Of a stretch of 64,000 bases of DNA, positions 22,493 to 32,451 are shown one piece after another. Below the pieces are notes generated by a model, which worked only from the letters and a program-made list of their open reading frames with translations, ran no database searches and was not told where the DNA came from. The DNA comes from Xenorhabdus anantnagensis (lineage in GTDB: Bacteria > Pseudomonadota > Gammaproteobacteria > Enterobacterales > Enterobacteriaceae): NCBI RefSeq assembly GCF_028598555.1, contig NZ_JAQRFN010000009.1, forward strand, positions 62,001-126,000, read 5' to 3'. How positions within the stretch are numbered: the stretch's first letter is position 1; every line of letters begins with the position of its first letter. The translations under genes and the position numbers were made by a program.

Positions 22493-23023
22493 TTATTTTT
22501 TTGCAGCGCGTTCGAAAGAAGATCGGATTTCAGTCTTAGCAGCTTCAACGTTGTCCCAGCTATCAATTTTAACCCACTTGCCTTTTTCCAGATCTTTGTA
22601 GTGCTCGAAGAAGTGAGTGATTTGGGCACGCAGCAGTTCTGGCAGATCATACACATCTTTGATGTGATCGTATTCTTTGCTCAGTTTGGTATGAGGAACA
22701 GCGACCAATTTCGCATCTTCACCTGATTCGTCAGTCATTTTCAGAACACCGACTGGACGGCAGCGAATAACGGAACCTGGCTGTAATGGGTATGGTGTTG
22801 GAACCAATACGTCAACTGGGTCACCGTCGAGGGACAGAGTATTATTGATGTAACCGTAGTTGCATGGGTAGAACATCGCAGTTGACATGAAACGGTCTAC
22901 AAACAGAGCGCCAGATTCTTTGTCTACTTCATATTTGATCGGATCAGCGTTTGCTGGGATCTCAATAATGACATAGATATCTTCAGGCAGGTCTTTTCCC
23001 GCCGGTACGTTGTTCAGGCTCAT
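22493..23023 (-). CDS. ppa: Inorganic pyrophosphatase
   Basis: Family I soluble pyrophosphatase that hydrolyses PPi and pulls biosynthetic reactions forward. The 176 residues equal the E. coli length. The metal-binding signature DGDPVDVLV lies near residue 66, with Lys/Glu active-site residues in [18 protein letters not shown] and [16 protein letters not shown] -10 hexamer is readable on the minus strand at 23066-23071; its -35 is poor. It stands alone, convergent with ytfP. Confidence 0.98.
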   Translation of the reverse strand: MSLNNVPAGKDLPEDIYVIIEIPANADPIKYEVDKESGALFVDRFMSTAMFYPCNYGYINNTLSLDGDPVDVLVPTPYPLQPGSVIRCRPVGVLKMTDESGEDAKLVAVPHTKLSKEYDHIKDVYDLPELLRAQITHFFEHYKDLEKGKWVKIDSWDNVEAAKTEIRSSFERAAKK

Positions 23024-23210
23024 AAAAAGTTTCCTTGAATTTCAAACCAAAATGGAGTGCGGGGTATTATAGCCAAAACAGGCTTAAAGTAATTCCATTT
23101 TTCGGTGTTATGCCCGTATTCCAGCAGATTCATGGTTATCAAAAATTCCAGTCCAGAAATTATCTATGATTTGTTCTATGGCTTCTGATAACAGAATTGA
23201 GGCAGAGTAA

Positions 23211-23244
23211 GTTAAAGAGGCGAAATTTGGCTCGCCTCTTTAAC
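23211..23244 (-). terminator. Terminator-like inverted repeat downstream of fbp
   Basis: GTTAAAGAGGCG (23211-23222) and CGCCTCTTTAAC (23233-23244) form a 12-bp perfect stem with a 10-base loop, 21 bp beyond the fbp stop on the minus strand. The T-run is embedded in the stem, so efficiency is uncertain. Confidence 0.6.
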
Positions 23245-23264
23245 TACTTTACGAATAAATGATC

Positions 23265-24269
23265 TTATTCGTCTGGAAATTCAGCCATAAAATCCTCGGC
23301 TTTTTCCACCATTGATTTGGTTCCTACGAAGAAAGGGACGCGCTGATGCAATTTGGTTGGTGTGATGTCCAGAATGCGGTTAGCGCCATCACTGGCCTTG
23401 CCGCCAGCCTGTTCAGCAAGAAACGCAATTGGGTTGCATTCGTACAATAGGCGCAATTTTCCGGTTGGATAGCTTGCAGTGCTTGGATAAATATAGATGC
23501 CACCCTTCAGCAAATTGCGGTGGAAATCTGCAACCAGAGAACCGATATAACGAGTTGTATAAGGACGCTGAGTCGCTTCGTCCTGCTCTTGGCAATATTT
23601 GATGTATTTTTTCACACCCATCGGGAATCTGATGTAGTTCCCTTCGTTGATGGAGTACATATTACCCTTTTCTGGGAATTGGACTTTTTCATGGGTCAGA
23701 CAGAACACACCAAGGGAAGGGTCATAAGTAAAAGTATGGACACCACAGCCTGTAGTGTAAACCAGCATTGTGGATGAACCGTAAACCACATAACCTGCTG
23801 CAACCTGACGATTTCCCGGTTGCAGAAAATCGTCTTCGGTTACAGGCTGACCAATCGGGGTAATTCGATGGTAAATCGAGAAAATAGTCCCGACGGAAAC
23901 GTTTACATCAATATTCGAAGAACCATCCAATGGATCCATCAAAACAACATACTTCGCGTTTTCTGCTCGGTCGCCATCAAAAATAACGATCTCGTCTTCT
24001 TCCTCAGACGCAATACCTGCAACTTCGCCGCGTGCTTTCAGTGCTGCCTTGAGTTTTTCATTGGCGTATAAGTCCAGTTTCATCTGAACTTCACCCTGAA
24101 CATTAGATACACCACTCGTGCCCAAAATATCCACCAGACCGGCTTTATTGATATCTCTATGAATGATTTTGGCACCTAACTTAATGGCAGACAACAATGC
24201 GGTCAGTTCACCTGTAGCATGAGGAAAATCGTGCTGTTTTTCGACGATGAATTCGCCTAATGTTTTCAT
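23265..24269 (-). CDS. fbp: Fructose-1,6-bisphosphatase, class 1
   Basis: Gluconeogenic enzyme converting fructose 1,6-bisphosphate to fructose 6-phosphate. The 334 residues contain the metal-binding EEEDEIVI and [21 protein letters not shown] motifs and the substrate-binding [21 protein letters not shown] and [24 protein letters not shown] and glucose-6-phosphate inhibition are known for the E. coli enzyme. The ytfQRST sugar transporter that precedes fbp in E. coli is missing; mpl is divergent. Confidence 0.98.
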   Translation of the reverse strand: MKTLGEFIVEKQHDFPHATGELTALLSAIKLGAKIIHRDINKAGLVDILGTSGVSNVQGEVQMKLDLYANEKLKAALKARGEVAGIASEEEDEIVIFDGDRAENAKYVVLMDPLDGSSNIDVNVSVGTIFSIYHRITPIGQPVTEDDFLQPGNRQVAAGYVVYGSSTMLVYTTGCGVHTFTYDPSLGVFCLTHEKVQFPEKGNMYSINEGNYIRFPMGVKKYIKYCQEQDEATQRPYTTRYIGSLVADFHRNLLKGGIYIYPSTASYPTGKLRLLYECNPIAFLAEQAGGKASDGANRILDITPTKLHQRVPFFVGTKSMVEKAEDFMAEFPDE

Positions 24270-24442
24270 GACAAAGGCCTTGAATTTGATTGTGGTTTTA
24301 GGAAGCGTGCTTCACTTTGTGTGTCGCACTCATGCGCGGGCAGTTTAGCTAAAGAATCAGATGATTCATAGGCTATTGCATTTCTAATCTCTGATTTGAT
24401 GGTTAGAATAGTGATACAGTTCATGATATCGGGTAGAAATAA

Positions 24443-25813
24443 ATGCGTATTCATATTCTCGGCATTTGCGGTACTTTTATGGGAGGGTTGGCGATCCTCG
24501 CTCGTGCACAGGGCCATGAAGTGACTGGCTCTGATGCTAATGTATATCCACCAATGAGCACCCTGCTGGAAAAACAGGGCATTGAACTGATCCAAGGATA
24601 CGACCCGGCACAACTTGATCCTGCTCCGGAGCTGGTGATCATCGGTAATGCCATGACACGCGGTAATCCTTGCGTGGAAGCGGTACTGGATCGTGGCATT
24701 CCTTATACTTCTGGCCCGCAATGGCTACATGATCATGTATTACCGGAACGCTGGGTATTGGCTGTCGCGGGAACCCACGGCAAAACAACAACGGCCGGCA
24801 TGTTGGCCTGGATTTTGGAAGATTGTGGCTATAAACCGGGGTTCTTGATCGGTGGTGTACCGGGTAATTTCGAGGTCTCAGCACAAATCGGTGAAAGCCC
24901 ATTTTTTGTGATTGAAGCTGATGAATACGATTGTGCCTTTTTCGACAAGCGTTCAAAATTTGTCCATTACAGTCCCCGCACACTGATCATGAACAATCTG
25001 GAATTTGATCACGCCGACATTTTTGAAAATTTGGCTGCTATTCAAAAACAGTTCCACCATCTCGTCAGAGTTGTGCCGAGTACAGGGAAAATCATTGTTC
25101 CTGATAATGATGTTAATTTGAAGCATGTGCTTTCAATGGGATGTTGGAGTGAGCTGGAACAGATCGGAGAAAGTGGTAATTGGCAGGCGAAGAAAGTCAG
25201 CCAAGATAGCAGTAATTATCAAGTTTTCCATCATGGTGAATTGATTGGAGAAGTGAAGTGGTCACTCGTCGGTGAACACAATATGCATAATGGTTTGATT
25301 GCGATTGTGGCAGCCCATCATGTGGGTGTTCAACCTGTGGATGCTTGTCGGGCACTAAGCAAATTTATTAATGCCCGTCGTCGCCTTGAATTATGCGGCG
25401 AAGTTAATGGTATCTCGGTGTATGATGATTTTGCCCATCATCCAACGGCCATTTTAGCTACAATGGAAGCGCTGAGAAGCAAAGTGGGCGGGATGTCTCG
25501 TATTCTTGCCGTACTGGAACCTCGGTCGAATACCATGAAAATGGGAATGAGCAAAAATGATATTGCGCCTTCCATGGGGCGCGCTGACGAAGTCTTTCTC
25601 TATCAGCCTACTAATATCCCGTGGCAAGTTATTGAAATTGCTGAACAGTGCATTCAGCCAGCCCGTTGGAGTGCTGATATCGATGCTTTGGTTAAAATGA
25701 TTGTAGAAACGGCACTGCCGGGCGATCATATTCTGATTATGAGTAACGGTGGGTTTGATGGAATTCATGAGAAGCTATTGGCCGAATTGACGAAGAAAGC
25801 AAGTACAGCTTAA
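24443..25813 (+). CDS. mpl: UDP-MurNAc:L-Ala-gamma-D-Glu-meso-DAP ligase
   Basis: Mur-ligase family enzyme of peptidoglycan recycling: it ligates the recovered tripeptide onto UDP-MurNAc, returning it to the murein pathway. The N-terminal Rossmann segment MRIHILGICGTFMGGLA, the ATP P-loop GTHGKTTTAGM (near residue 115), NNLEFDHADIF and the C-terminal YDDFAHHPTAI are intact. The 456 residues align with E. coli Mpl end to end. It is divergent from fbp and followed by a terminator. Confidence 0.97.
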   Translation: MRIHILGICGTFMGGLAILARAQGHEVTGSDANVYPPMSTLLEKQGIELIQGYDPAQLDPAPELVIIGNAMTRGNPCVEAVLDRGIPYTSGPQWLHDHVLPERWVLAVAGTHGKTTTAGMLAWILEDCGYKPGFLIGGVPGNFEVSAQIGESPFFVIEADEYDCAFFDKRSKFVHYSPRTLIMNNLEFDHADIFENLAAIQKQFHHLVRVVPSTGKIIVPDNDVNLKHVLSMGCWSELEQIGESGNWQAKKVSQDSSNYQVFHHGELIGEVKWSLVGEHNMHNGLIAIVAAHHVGVQPVDACRALSKFINARRRLELCGEVNGISVYDDFAHHPTAILATMEALRSKVGGMSRILAVLEPRSNTMKMGMSKNDIAPSMGRADEVFLYQPTNIPWQVIEIAEQCIQPARWSADIDALVKMIVETALPGDHILIMSNGGFDGIHEKLLAELTKKASTA

Positions 25814-25832
25814 TTGTTATGCTCTCTGCAAT

Positions 25833-25864
25833 AGGGGATCGCGCCCATTGGACGATCCTCTTTT
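25833..25864 (+). terminator. Intrinsic terminator after mpl
   Basis: AGGGGATCG pairs imperfectly with CGATCCTCT around an 11-base loop, followed by TTTT. Confidence 0.65.
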
Positions 25865-25951
25865 CATCACATATTCTTTTATCCTCCAAGCTAATATTTT
25901 GGTCTGCCGTGCGCCTATCTTAATTGGTTTGGCATACGGCAGATCCACAGA

Positions 25952-26422
25952 TTAAAGTTCTTGCTCAAACAAGTTGAGAATTGCTTCGTAGAGTTGCTTG
26001 GTCGTAAAGTTTTGTGCTGGGGTAGAAAAAATGGTGTCATCTCCTGCAATACTGCCAAGAATCCCTTCTGCCTTCCCCAATGAATCTAATAGACGTGCAA
26101 TTAACTGTGCTGCGCCAGGGCTGGTTCGTATGACGACAACGCTGTGATTATAATCGACATCTAATACCAGATTTTTTAATGGACTGGTGGCAGTGGGAAC
26201 ACCCAGTTCTGCTGGTAGGCAGTAGACCATTTCCATCTTTACATTACGCGTTCGGACAGCACCAAATTTCGTCAGCATTCTGGAAACTTTAGATTGGTTG
26301 ATATTTTCAAACCCTTCATCCTGAAGTGCTGAAACAATTTCACCTTGAGAGCTGAATTTTTCTTCTTTCAATAATGACTTGAAAGCTTTTACCAAATCTT
26401 CCTGTTTCGAAGGAACACGCAT
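25952..26422 (-). CDS. argR: Arginine repressor ArgR
   Basis: Hexameric arginine-dependent repressor of arginine biosynthesis, also a cofactor in Xer-type plasmid dimer resolution in E. coli. The 156 residues have an N-terminal winged HTH ([24 protein letters not shown]) and a C-terminal oligomerisation and arginine-binding domain with [15 protein letters not shown]. It is divergent from mdh across a 505-bp gap, the same neighbourhood as in E. coli. An ARG box sits 48 bp upstream of the start codon, implying autoregulation. Confidence 0.97.
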   Translation of the reverse strand: MRVPSKQEDLVKAFKSLLKEEKFSSQGEIVSALQDEGFENINQSKVSRMLTKFGAVRTRNVKMEMVYCLPAELGVPTATSPLKNLVLDVDYNHSVVVIRTSPGAAQLIARLLDSLGKAEGILGSIAGDDTIFSTPAQNFTTKQLYEAILNLFEQEL

Positions 26423-26468
26423 ATTTCACCATCGTTGAATCCGTTATTAGGCCGACATTATGCGAAAG

Positions 26469-26486
26469 AGTGAATTTTTATTCAAG
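26469..26486. promoter_or_regulatory. ARG box (ArgR operator) upstream of argR
   Basis: AGTGAATTTTTATTCAAG matches the palindromic ARG-box consensus, with a perfect TGAAT/ATTCA core at 26471-26484. A second box at the usual 3-bp spacing was not clear on either side. Confidence 0.8.
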
Positions 26487-26927
26487 AAAGAGAAGAAAGA
26501 ACCAACATATAGAGCATAATTGTATATTTTTCGATATCACCTTATTAATAGTCTGGATATTAATATAGTTTTCTTTTCTCCAGATTAAGCATAGTAAATG
26601 TATTGTTAATTAAATGGAGTTGTTTAGTGTGAAAGGGAAGAGTAAGGTAATCAGCTAATTGATAAGTGATATAACTGAAATAATTCTCAAAAAAGTGTCC
26701 GTTATCTCATTAACAGATAAGCCTTTTGTCTAGAATAAAACAACTTTAGTATTCCATCATCAAGCCATTAGGTGGATAATCTGACTGTTAACAGATTGTT
26801 TTTAAGACGTAGTGATGAGTAAGATGAGAGCCTTCTCGATCATTATATTGATGATGGAAAAAATGAAAGCATTCTCTTAACCGTACAGGTTTAAACTTTT
26901 TATAGTACTTATTTAAGGAGTATCAGG
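26487..26927. promoter_or_regulatory. argR-mdh spacer
   Basis: About 440 bp of A+T-rich DNA without a supported ORF. It must carry the argR and mdh promoters. A small hairpin (AATCTG at 26778-26783 with CAGATT at 26792-26797, then GTTTTT) resembles a weak attenuator about 130 bp before mdh. No CRP or ArcA site could be assigned with confidence. Confidence 0.4.
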
Positions 26928-27866
26928 ATGAAAGTTGCAGTTCTCGGTGCAGCCGGTGGTATTGGTCAGGCACTTGCCCTTCTACTCAAGACCCAGCTTC
27001 CTTCAGGTTCAGAACTTTCCTTGTATGACATTGCTCCGGTGACCCCAGGCGTGGCAGCCGATTTGAGCCATATTCCAACGGCAGTCAAAATCACAGGTTT
27101 TGCTGGTGAAGATGCAACTCCTGCACTGGTAGGTGCAGATGTCGTATTGATTTCTGCGGGTGTGGCACGTAAACCTGGTATGGATCGTTCCGATTTGTTC
27201 AATATTAATGCGGGAATCATTCGTAATCTGGTTCAGCAGGTCGCTAAAACTTGTCCAAAAGCATTAATTGGAATTATTACTAACCCAGTCAATACCACTG
27301 TAGCAATTGCTGCTGAGGTACTGAAAAAAGAAGGGGTATACGATAAGAACCGCCTGTTTGGTGTAACAACATTGGATATCATCCGTTCCAACACGTTTAT
27401 TGCTGAATTAAAAGGCAAAAAACCAGAAGAGTTGGAAGTTCCAGTGATTGGTGGACATTCAGGCGTAACTATTTTGCCATTATTGTCTCAAGTTTCAGGT
27501 GTTAGCTTCACTGATGAAGAAGTTGAAGCCTTGACCAAACGTATCCAGAATGCAGGTACTGAAGTCGTTGAAGCGAAAGCGGGTGGCGGTTCTGCAACAT
27601 TGTCTATGGGACAGGCGGCAGCACGTTTGGGATTGTCTCTGATTCGTGGTCTGCAAGGTGAAAGCAATGTTGTTGAGTGCAGTTATGTTGAAGGTGATGG
27701 TAAATATGCCCGTTTCTTTGCGCAGCCTGTACGCTTAGGGAAAAATGGTATCGAAGAACGTTTAGATATTGGCAAGTTGAGTGACTTTGAACAGAAGTCA
27801 TTAGATAACATGCTGGATGTTTTGAAGAAAGATATTGAATTGGGCGAAAAATTCATTAACGATTAA
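26928..27866 (+). CDS. mdh: Malate dehydrogenase (NAD+)
   Basis: TCA-cycle enzyme interconverting malate and oxaloacetate. The 312 residues equal the E. coli length. The NAD-binding [15 protein letters not shown] motif, the substrate-binding arginines ([15 protein letters not shown]), [12 protein letters not shown], and the catalytic His in [14 protein letters not shown] are all present. The ATG follows a TAAGGAG ribosome-binding site. Single-gene unit with a strong terminator. Confidence 0.98.
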   Translation: MKVAVLGAAGGIGQALALLLKTQLPSGSELSLYDIAPVTPGVAADLSHIPTAVKITGFAGEDATPALVGADVVLISAGVARKPGMDRSDLFNINAGIIRNLVQQVAKTCPKALIGIITNPVNTTVAIAAEVLKKEGVYDKNRLFGVTTLDIIRSNTFIAELKGKKPEELEVPVIGGHSGVTILPLLSQVSGVSFTDEEVEALTKRIQNAGTEVVEAKAGGGSATLSMGQAAARLGLSLIRGLQGESNVVECSYVEGDGKYARFFAQPVRLGKNGIEERLDIGKLSDFEQKSLDNMLDVLKKDIELGEKFIND

Positions 27867-27922
27867 TTTATTTATTATTGATTTATTAATATAAGAATTA
27901 AGTTAAATATATTAGATAACTG

Positions 27923-27957
27923 AAACCGCTAGTTCGAAATAACTAGCGGTTTTTTTT
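27923..27957 (+). terminator. Intrinsic terminator after mdh
   Basis: An 11-bp stem AACCGCTAGTT/AACTAGCGGTT with a six-base loop is followed by eight T residues. Confidence 0.93.
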
Positions 27958-27975
27958 CAATAATTATATTGATAG

Positions 27976-28242
27976 CTAATTATTCTTTTTATCTCGGACT
28001 TTTCTCTCTAATAATTCTCCTGTATGGGGATCGAAATAACGGCTTGGCCATATTTCAGACGGATGTAATTCTAAGTAATCCGCTATTATCCATTCTCCCT
28101 TGGGCCATGGGCGAGAAAGTGTATTCGCCAAAGTTGATGAACTCAGCCCCGCTTCACGAGAAACGGCTGCTAACGTAGTTCCACGTTTACGTAAAGCGGC
28201 AATAATATCAGCAGGATGCCAATCCGATTTCATAGAAATCAT
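27976..28242 (-). CDS. sfsB: Ner-like DNA-binding protein SfsB (Nlp)
   Basis: 88-residue winged-HTH/lambda-repressor-like protein homologous to phage Mu Ner. DWHPADIIAALRKRGTTLAA, GLSSSTLANTLSRPWPKGE and IWPSRYFDPHTGELLERK match E. coli SfsB (Nlp), which was described as an activator of maltose genes in cya/crp mutants. It sits beside ispB as in E. coli, but murA and ibaG, which neighbour it there, are absent. Here it is divergent from two genes encoding Mu-type HTH proteins, recalling the ner/repressor arrangement of Mu-like phages. Confidence 0.9.
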   Translation of the reverse strand: MISMKSDWHPADIIAALRKRGTTLAAVSREAGLSSSTLANTLSRPWPKGEWIIADYLELHPSEIWPSRYFDPHTGELLERKVRDKKNN

Positions 28243-28429
28243 TTTTTTAATCCTTTCCTATTAAATTTGAAGCCACATTAGTGGTATAACTAAAGCGTTA
28301 ATGTGAAATTAATAACGAACATGGATCTGTTATTAAGAAAATAAAATAACATTATTTTTTCTAAAAATATTTCTAAATTTTTCTTAATAACTTCTTTTTT
28401 GAACTTGGTTACAAAAATAGAGAAACATT

Positions 28430-28777
28430 ATGAAAAAAGAGTGGTATACGGCAATGGAGCTGACCGGTGTAGGTGAGTTACCTAGATCACCACAAGGAGT
28501 TAATGCCAGAGCAAAACGTGAAGAGTGGTTGAAGCAAAAACGGACAGGTGTTCAAGGAAGGGCGATTGAATACCATTACTCTTGTTTTCCTGAATCAACT
28601 TTGACGGCTTTGGAACTTCATGAAACGTCAGCGGAATATCAGGTTCAGAAACAAGACCCTCTATCTATTTGGGTAAGTGCATTTAATTTACTCAACGAGG
28701 AAGAAAAGGAGGTAATTATCGAAGTGATACTACGAGATGGCATAAGAAGTTTTTTAGAAAAAATTACAGCTACTTGA
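28430..28777 (+). CDS. Mu-type HTH DNA-binding protein, first tandem copy
   Basis: 115 residues. The N-terminal 60 residues (KKEWYTAMELTGVGELPRSP, then QGVNARAKREEWLKQKRTGV) have the pattern of the winged HTH found at the N-terminus of Mu transposase and Mu repressor (HTH_Tnp_Mu_1 type). The C-terminal part (DPLSIWVSAFNLLNEEEKEV) is predicted helical. There is no catalytic transposase domain, so it is most likely a stand-alone regulator. The ribosome-binding site is weak (AGAGAAAC). The next gene is a paralogue 75 bp downstream. Confidence 0.75.
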   Translation: MKKEWYTAMELTGVGELPRSPQGVNARAKREEWLKQKRTGVQGRAIEYHYSCFPESTLTALELHETSAEYQVQKQDPLSIWVSAFNLLNEEEKEVIIEVILRDGIRSFLEKITAT

Positions 28778-28852
28778 GGCAGCTTTTGAAAAGCCAAATG
28801 TTTAAAATTTGGCTTTCTCTTCACTGCTTCAGTACAAAGCGAGGAGAAAAAG

Positions 28853-29233
28853 ATGAAGAAAGAATGGTATTCTGCAAAGGAACTCATCGGCCTCGCAGGG
28901 CTGCCATCGTCTCCCCAAGGGGTTAATCTGATGGCAAGACGCGAAGGTTGGGAACAACGCCGTAAGCGCGGAGTGCAGGGAAAGGCGCTCGAATATAATG
29001 TCAACAGTTTACCCGAAGAAGTGCTGAATGTACTGACTGTCAGTGAAAATTCGGTCGAGTACTACCGGAATAAGCGACAGGATCCATTTATAATCTGGGT
29101 AGAGGCTTATTACCAGCTGAGCAAACCCGAAAGGGAACGAATGGTTAAGTTCATTTTGAGAAAAGGACTGGCTAGCCTTATCCAATACGTTGGTATTCAA
29201 GATATTGATAGTAAAGACAGTATCCCAGATTGA
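28853..29233 (+). CDS. Mu-type HTH DNA-binding protein, second tandem copy
   Basis: 126 residues, similar over nearly its whole length to the preceding protein: both begin MKKEWY, share SPQGVN and GVQG, and have a DP-x2-IWV-x-A C-terminal segment. A good GAGGAG site precedes the ATG. It is convergent with ispB, whose stop lies 27 bp away. Target genes are unknown; the family is annotated in enterobacteria as a DNA-binding transcriptional regulator, a label that rests on the fold alone. Confidence 0.75.
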   Translation: MKKEWYSAKELIGLAGLPSSPQGVNLMARREGWEQRRKRGVQGKALEYNVNSLPEEVLNVLTVSENSVEYYRNKRQDPFIIWVEAYYQLSKPERERMVKFILRKGLASLIQYVGIQDIDSKDSIPD

Positions 29234-29260
29234 GTAATCTGGGACACTGATTGATTCAAC

Positions 29261-30232
29261 TCAGGAAAGTCGCTGTACAGCGACATGAGCTAATCCCTCA
29301 AGGGCCGCCTTGTATGGAGAATCGTCCAGTATTTGCAATGCTGAAATTGCCTTATCTGCTTCCTCCTCCGCCCGTTGGCGGGTGTATTTAAGTGAGCCAC
29401 ACTGTTTCATTGTTGCGAGTACGGTATCCAGTAAATGGCGGCCATTTCCTTGTTCAATAGCACTTCGGATTAAAGCGGCTTGTTCCGGCGTCCCATGGTT
29501 CATGGCGTGCAAAAGGGGCAATGTTGGCTTGCCTTCGTTCAGGTCATCCCCCGTATTCTTGCCGAGCGTGTTGTTGTCTGCATCGTAATCCAGCAGATCG
29601 TCAATTAATTGAAATGCTGTCCCCAGATAGCGACCATAATCACGCAATGCTACTTCTTGCTCAGGAGTGGCGTTGGCAAGAATGGCTGCTGAGTGGGCTG
29701 CGACTTCAAACAGGCGGGCAGTTTTACTATAAATAACCCTCATATAGTCATCTTCTGAAATATCAGGATCATTGCAGTTCATCAACTGCATTACTTCGCC
29801 TTCAGCAATGACATTGGTGGCGTCAGACATCAATTTCAATACACGCATGGAGTCAAGATCGGTCATCATTTGAAATGAACGCGTATAAATGAAATCACCC
29901 ACAAGGACACTGGCAGCATTGCCATAAATGGAGTTGGCTGTCGCCTTTCCACGGCGCATGTCAGATTCATCAACAACATCATCATGCAGCAATGTTGCTG
30001 TGTGGATAAATTCAATCAAAGCAGCAACTTTTATGTGCTTTTTGTCTTCGCAGTGAAGAGCTTTGCCTGCCAGTACTGCTATCATTGGCCGGATGCGCTT
30101 GCCACCACCGCTGATAATGTAGTAACCAAGTTGGTTGATCAGCGCAACGTCAGAATTTAATTGGTTAAGAATGGTTTCATTAACCGCTGTCATATCATTA
30201 GCGGTAAGTTTAATTATCGATTCTAAATTCAT
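29261..30232 (-). CDS. ispB: Octaprenyl diphosphate synthase
   Basis: Trans-prenyltransferase that elongates farnesyl diphosphate to the C40 side chain of ubiquinone and menaquinone. The 323 residues equal E. coli IspB. Both aspartate-rich motifs are present: LLHDDVVDESDMRRG (first) and FQLIDDLLDYDAD (second), with GGGKRIRPM near residue 45. It is divergent from rplU, the conserved enterobacterial arrangement. Confidence 0.98.
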   Translation of the reverse strand: MNLESIIKLTANDMTAVNETILNQLNSDVALINQLGYYIISGGGKRIRPMIAVLAGKALHCEDKKHIKVAALIEFIHTATLLHDDVVDESDMRRGKATANSIYGNAASVLVGDFIYTRSFQMMTDLDSMRVLKLMSDATNVIAEGEVMQLMNCNDPDISEDDYMRVIYSKTARLFEVAAHSAAILANATPEQEVALRDYGRYLGTAFQLIDDLLDYDADNNTLGKNTGDDLNEGKPTLPLLHAMNHGTPEQAALIRSAIEQGNGRHLLDTVLATMKQCGSLKYTRQRAEEEADKAISALQILDDSPYKAALEGLAHVAVQRLS

Positions 30233-30379
30233 GTTTTGGCTTTGGACTCTGATTCAGAGCTGTGCTCATTAATTAGCATATCAATAGATATCATGATATA
30301 TCGATTGTACTTGAAAAACCGTTCAAATAAATGACAATTGAAAAACTCTGTTTTTTTCTCATCTGTTCTAATTCTGCAC

Positions 30380-30408
30380 TTGTCTTCCAAACGGTTTTTG
30401 CGTAGAAT
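30380..30408 (+). promoter_or_regulatory. Sigma70-type promoter of rplU-rpmA
   Basis: TTGTCT (30380-30385), 17-bp spacer, TAGAAT (30403-30408), then a G+C-rich discriminator TCGCGCCC typical of stringently controlled promoters. About 75 bp upstream of rplU. Confidence 0.75.
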
Positions 30409-30483
30409 TCGCGCCCTATTGTGAATATTTTATAGCGCACTCTGGAAAGCATTTTTAGGGGGTGCGCGGAAAGCGGAGTTTAT

Positions 30484-30792
30484 ATGTACGCAGTTTTCCA
30501 AAGTGGTGGTAAACAACACCGAGTAAGCGAAGGCCAAACAATTCGCTTGGAAAAGCTGGACATCGCAACAGGTGAAACGGTTGAGTTTGACCAGGTGCTG
30601 ATGGTCGCTAATGGTGAAGACATCAAAATCGGCGCTCCAGTAGTTGAAGGCGTTAAAATTAAAGCTGAAGTTGTTGCTCACGGTCGTGGCGAGAAAATTA
30701 AAATCGTTAAGTTTCGTCGTCGTAAACATAGCCGTAAGCAACAGGGCCACCGTCAGTGGTTCACTGATGTTAAAATCACTGGCATCGCTTAA
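30484..30792 (+). CDS. rplU: 50S ribosomal protein L21
   Basis: 102-residue large-subunit protein binding domain I of 23S rRNA. The sequence [20 protein letters not shown] through [23 protein letters not shown] is the canonical enterobacterial L21 with its basic C-terminal signature. rpmA follows 20 bp downstream. Confidence 0.98.
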   Translation: MYAVFQSGGKQHRVSEGQTIRLEKLDIATGETVEFDQVLMVANGEDIKIGAPVVEGVKIKAEVVAHGRGEKIKIVKFRRRKHSRKQQGHRQWFTDVKITGIA

Positions 30793-30800
30793 GATTTTAG

Positions 30801-31070
<270 letters not shown>

Positions 31071-31086
31071 GTTTTTTGAATCTTAA

Positions 31087-32364
<1,278 letters not shown>

Positions 32365-32390
32365 TCTTCATGTAGATATTCGAATATAAT

Positions 32391-32417
32391 AAAAGGGCGC
32401 TAAATACAGCGCCCTTT
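32391..32417. terminator. Terminator between convergent obgE and dacB
   Basis: AAAGGGCGCT/AGCGCCCTTT stem with a five-base loop; A-tract before and T-tract after suit both directions. Confidence 0.9.
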
Positions 32418-32451
32418 TTTCATTCAATCTTTTTTGAATAGCTGAGTCTGT

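Noticed and set aside
27969-28178. 69-codon plus-strand frame opposite sfsB
   Set aside because: Fully antisense to the well-supported sfsB gene.
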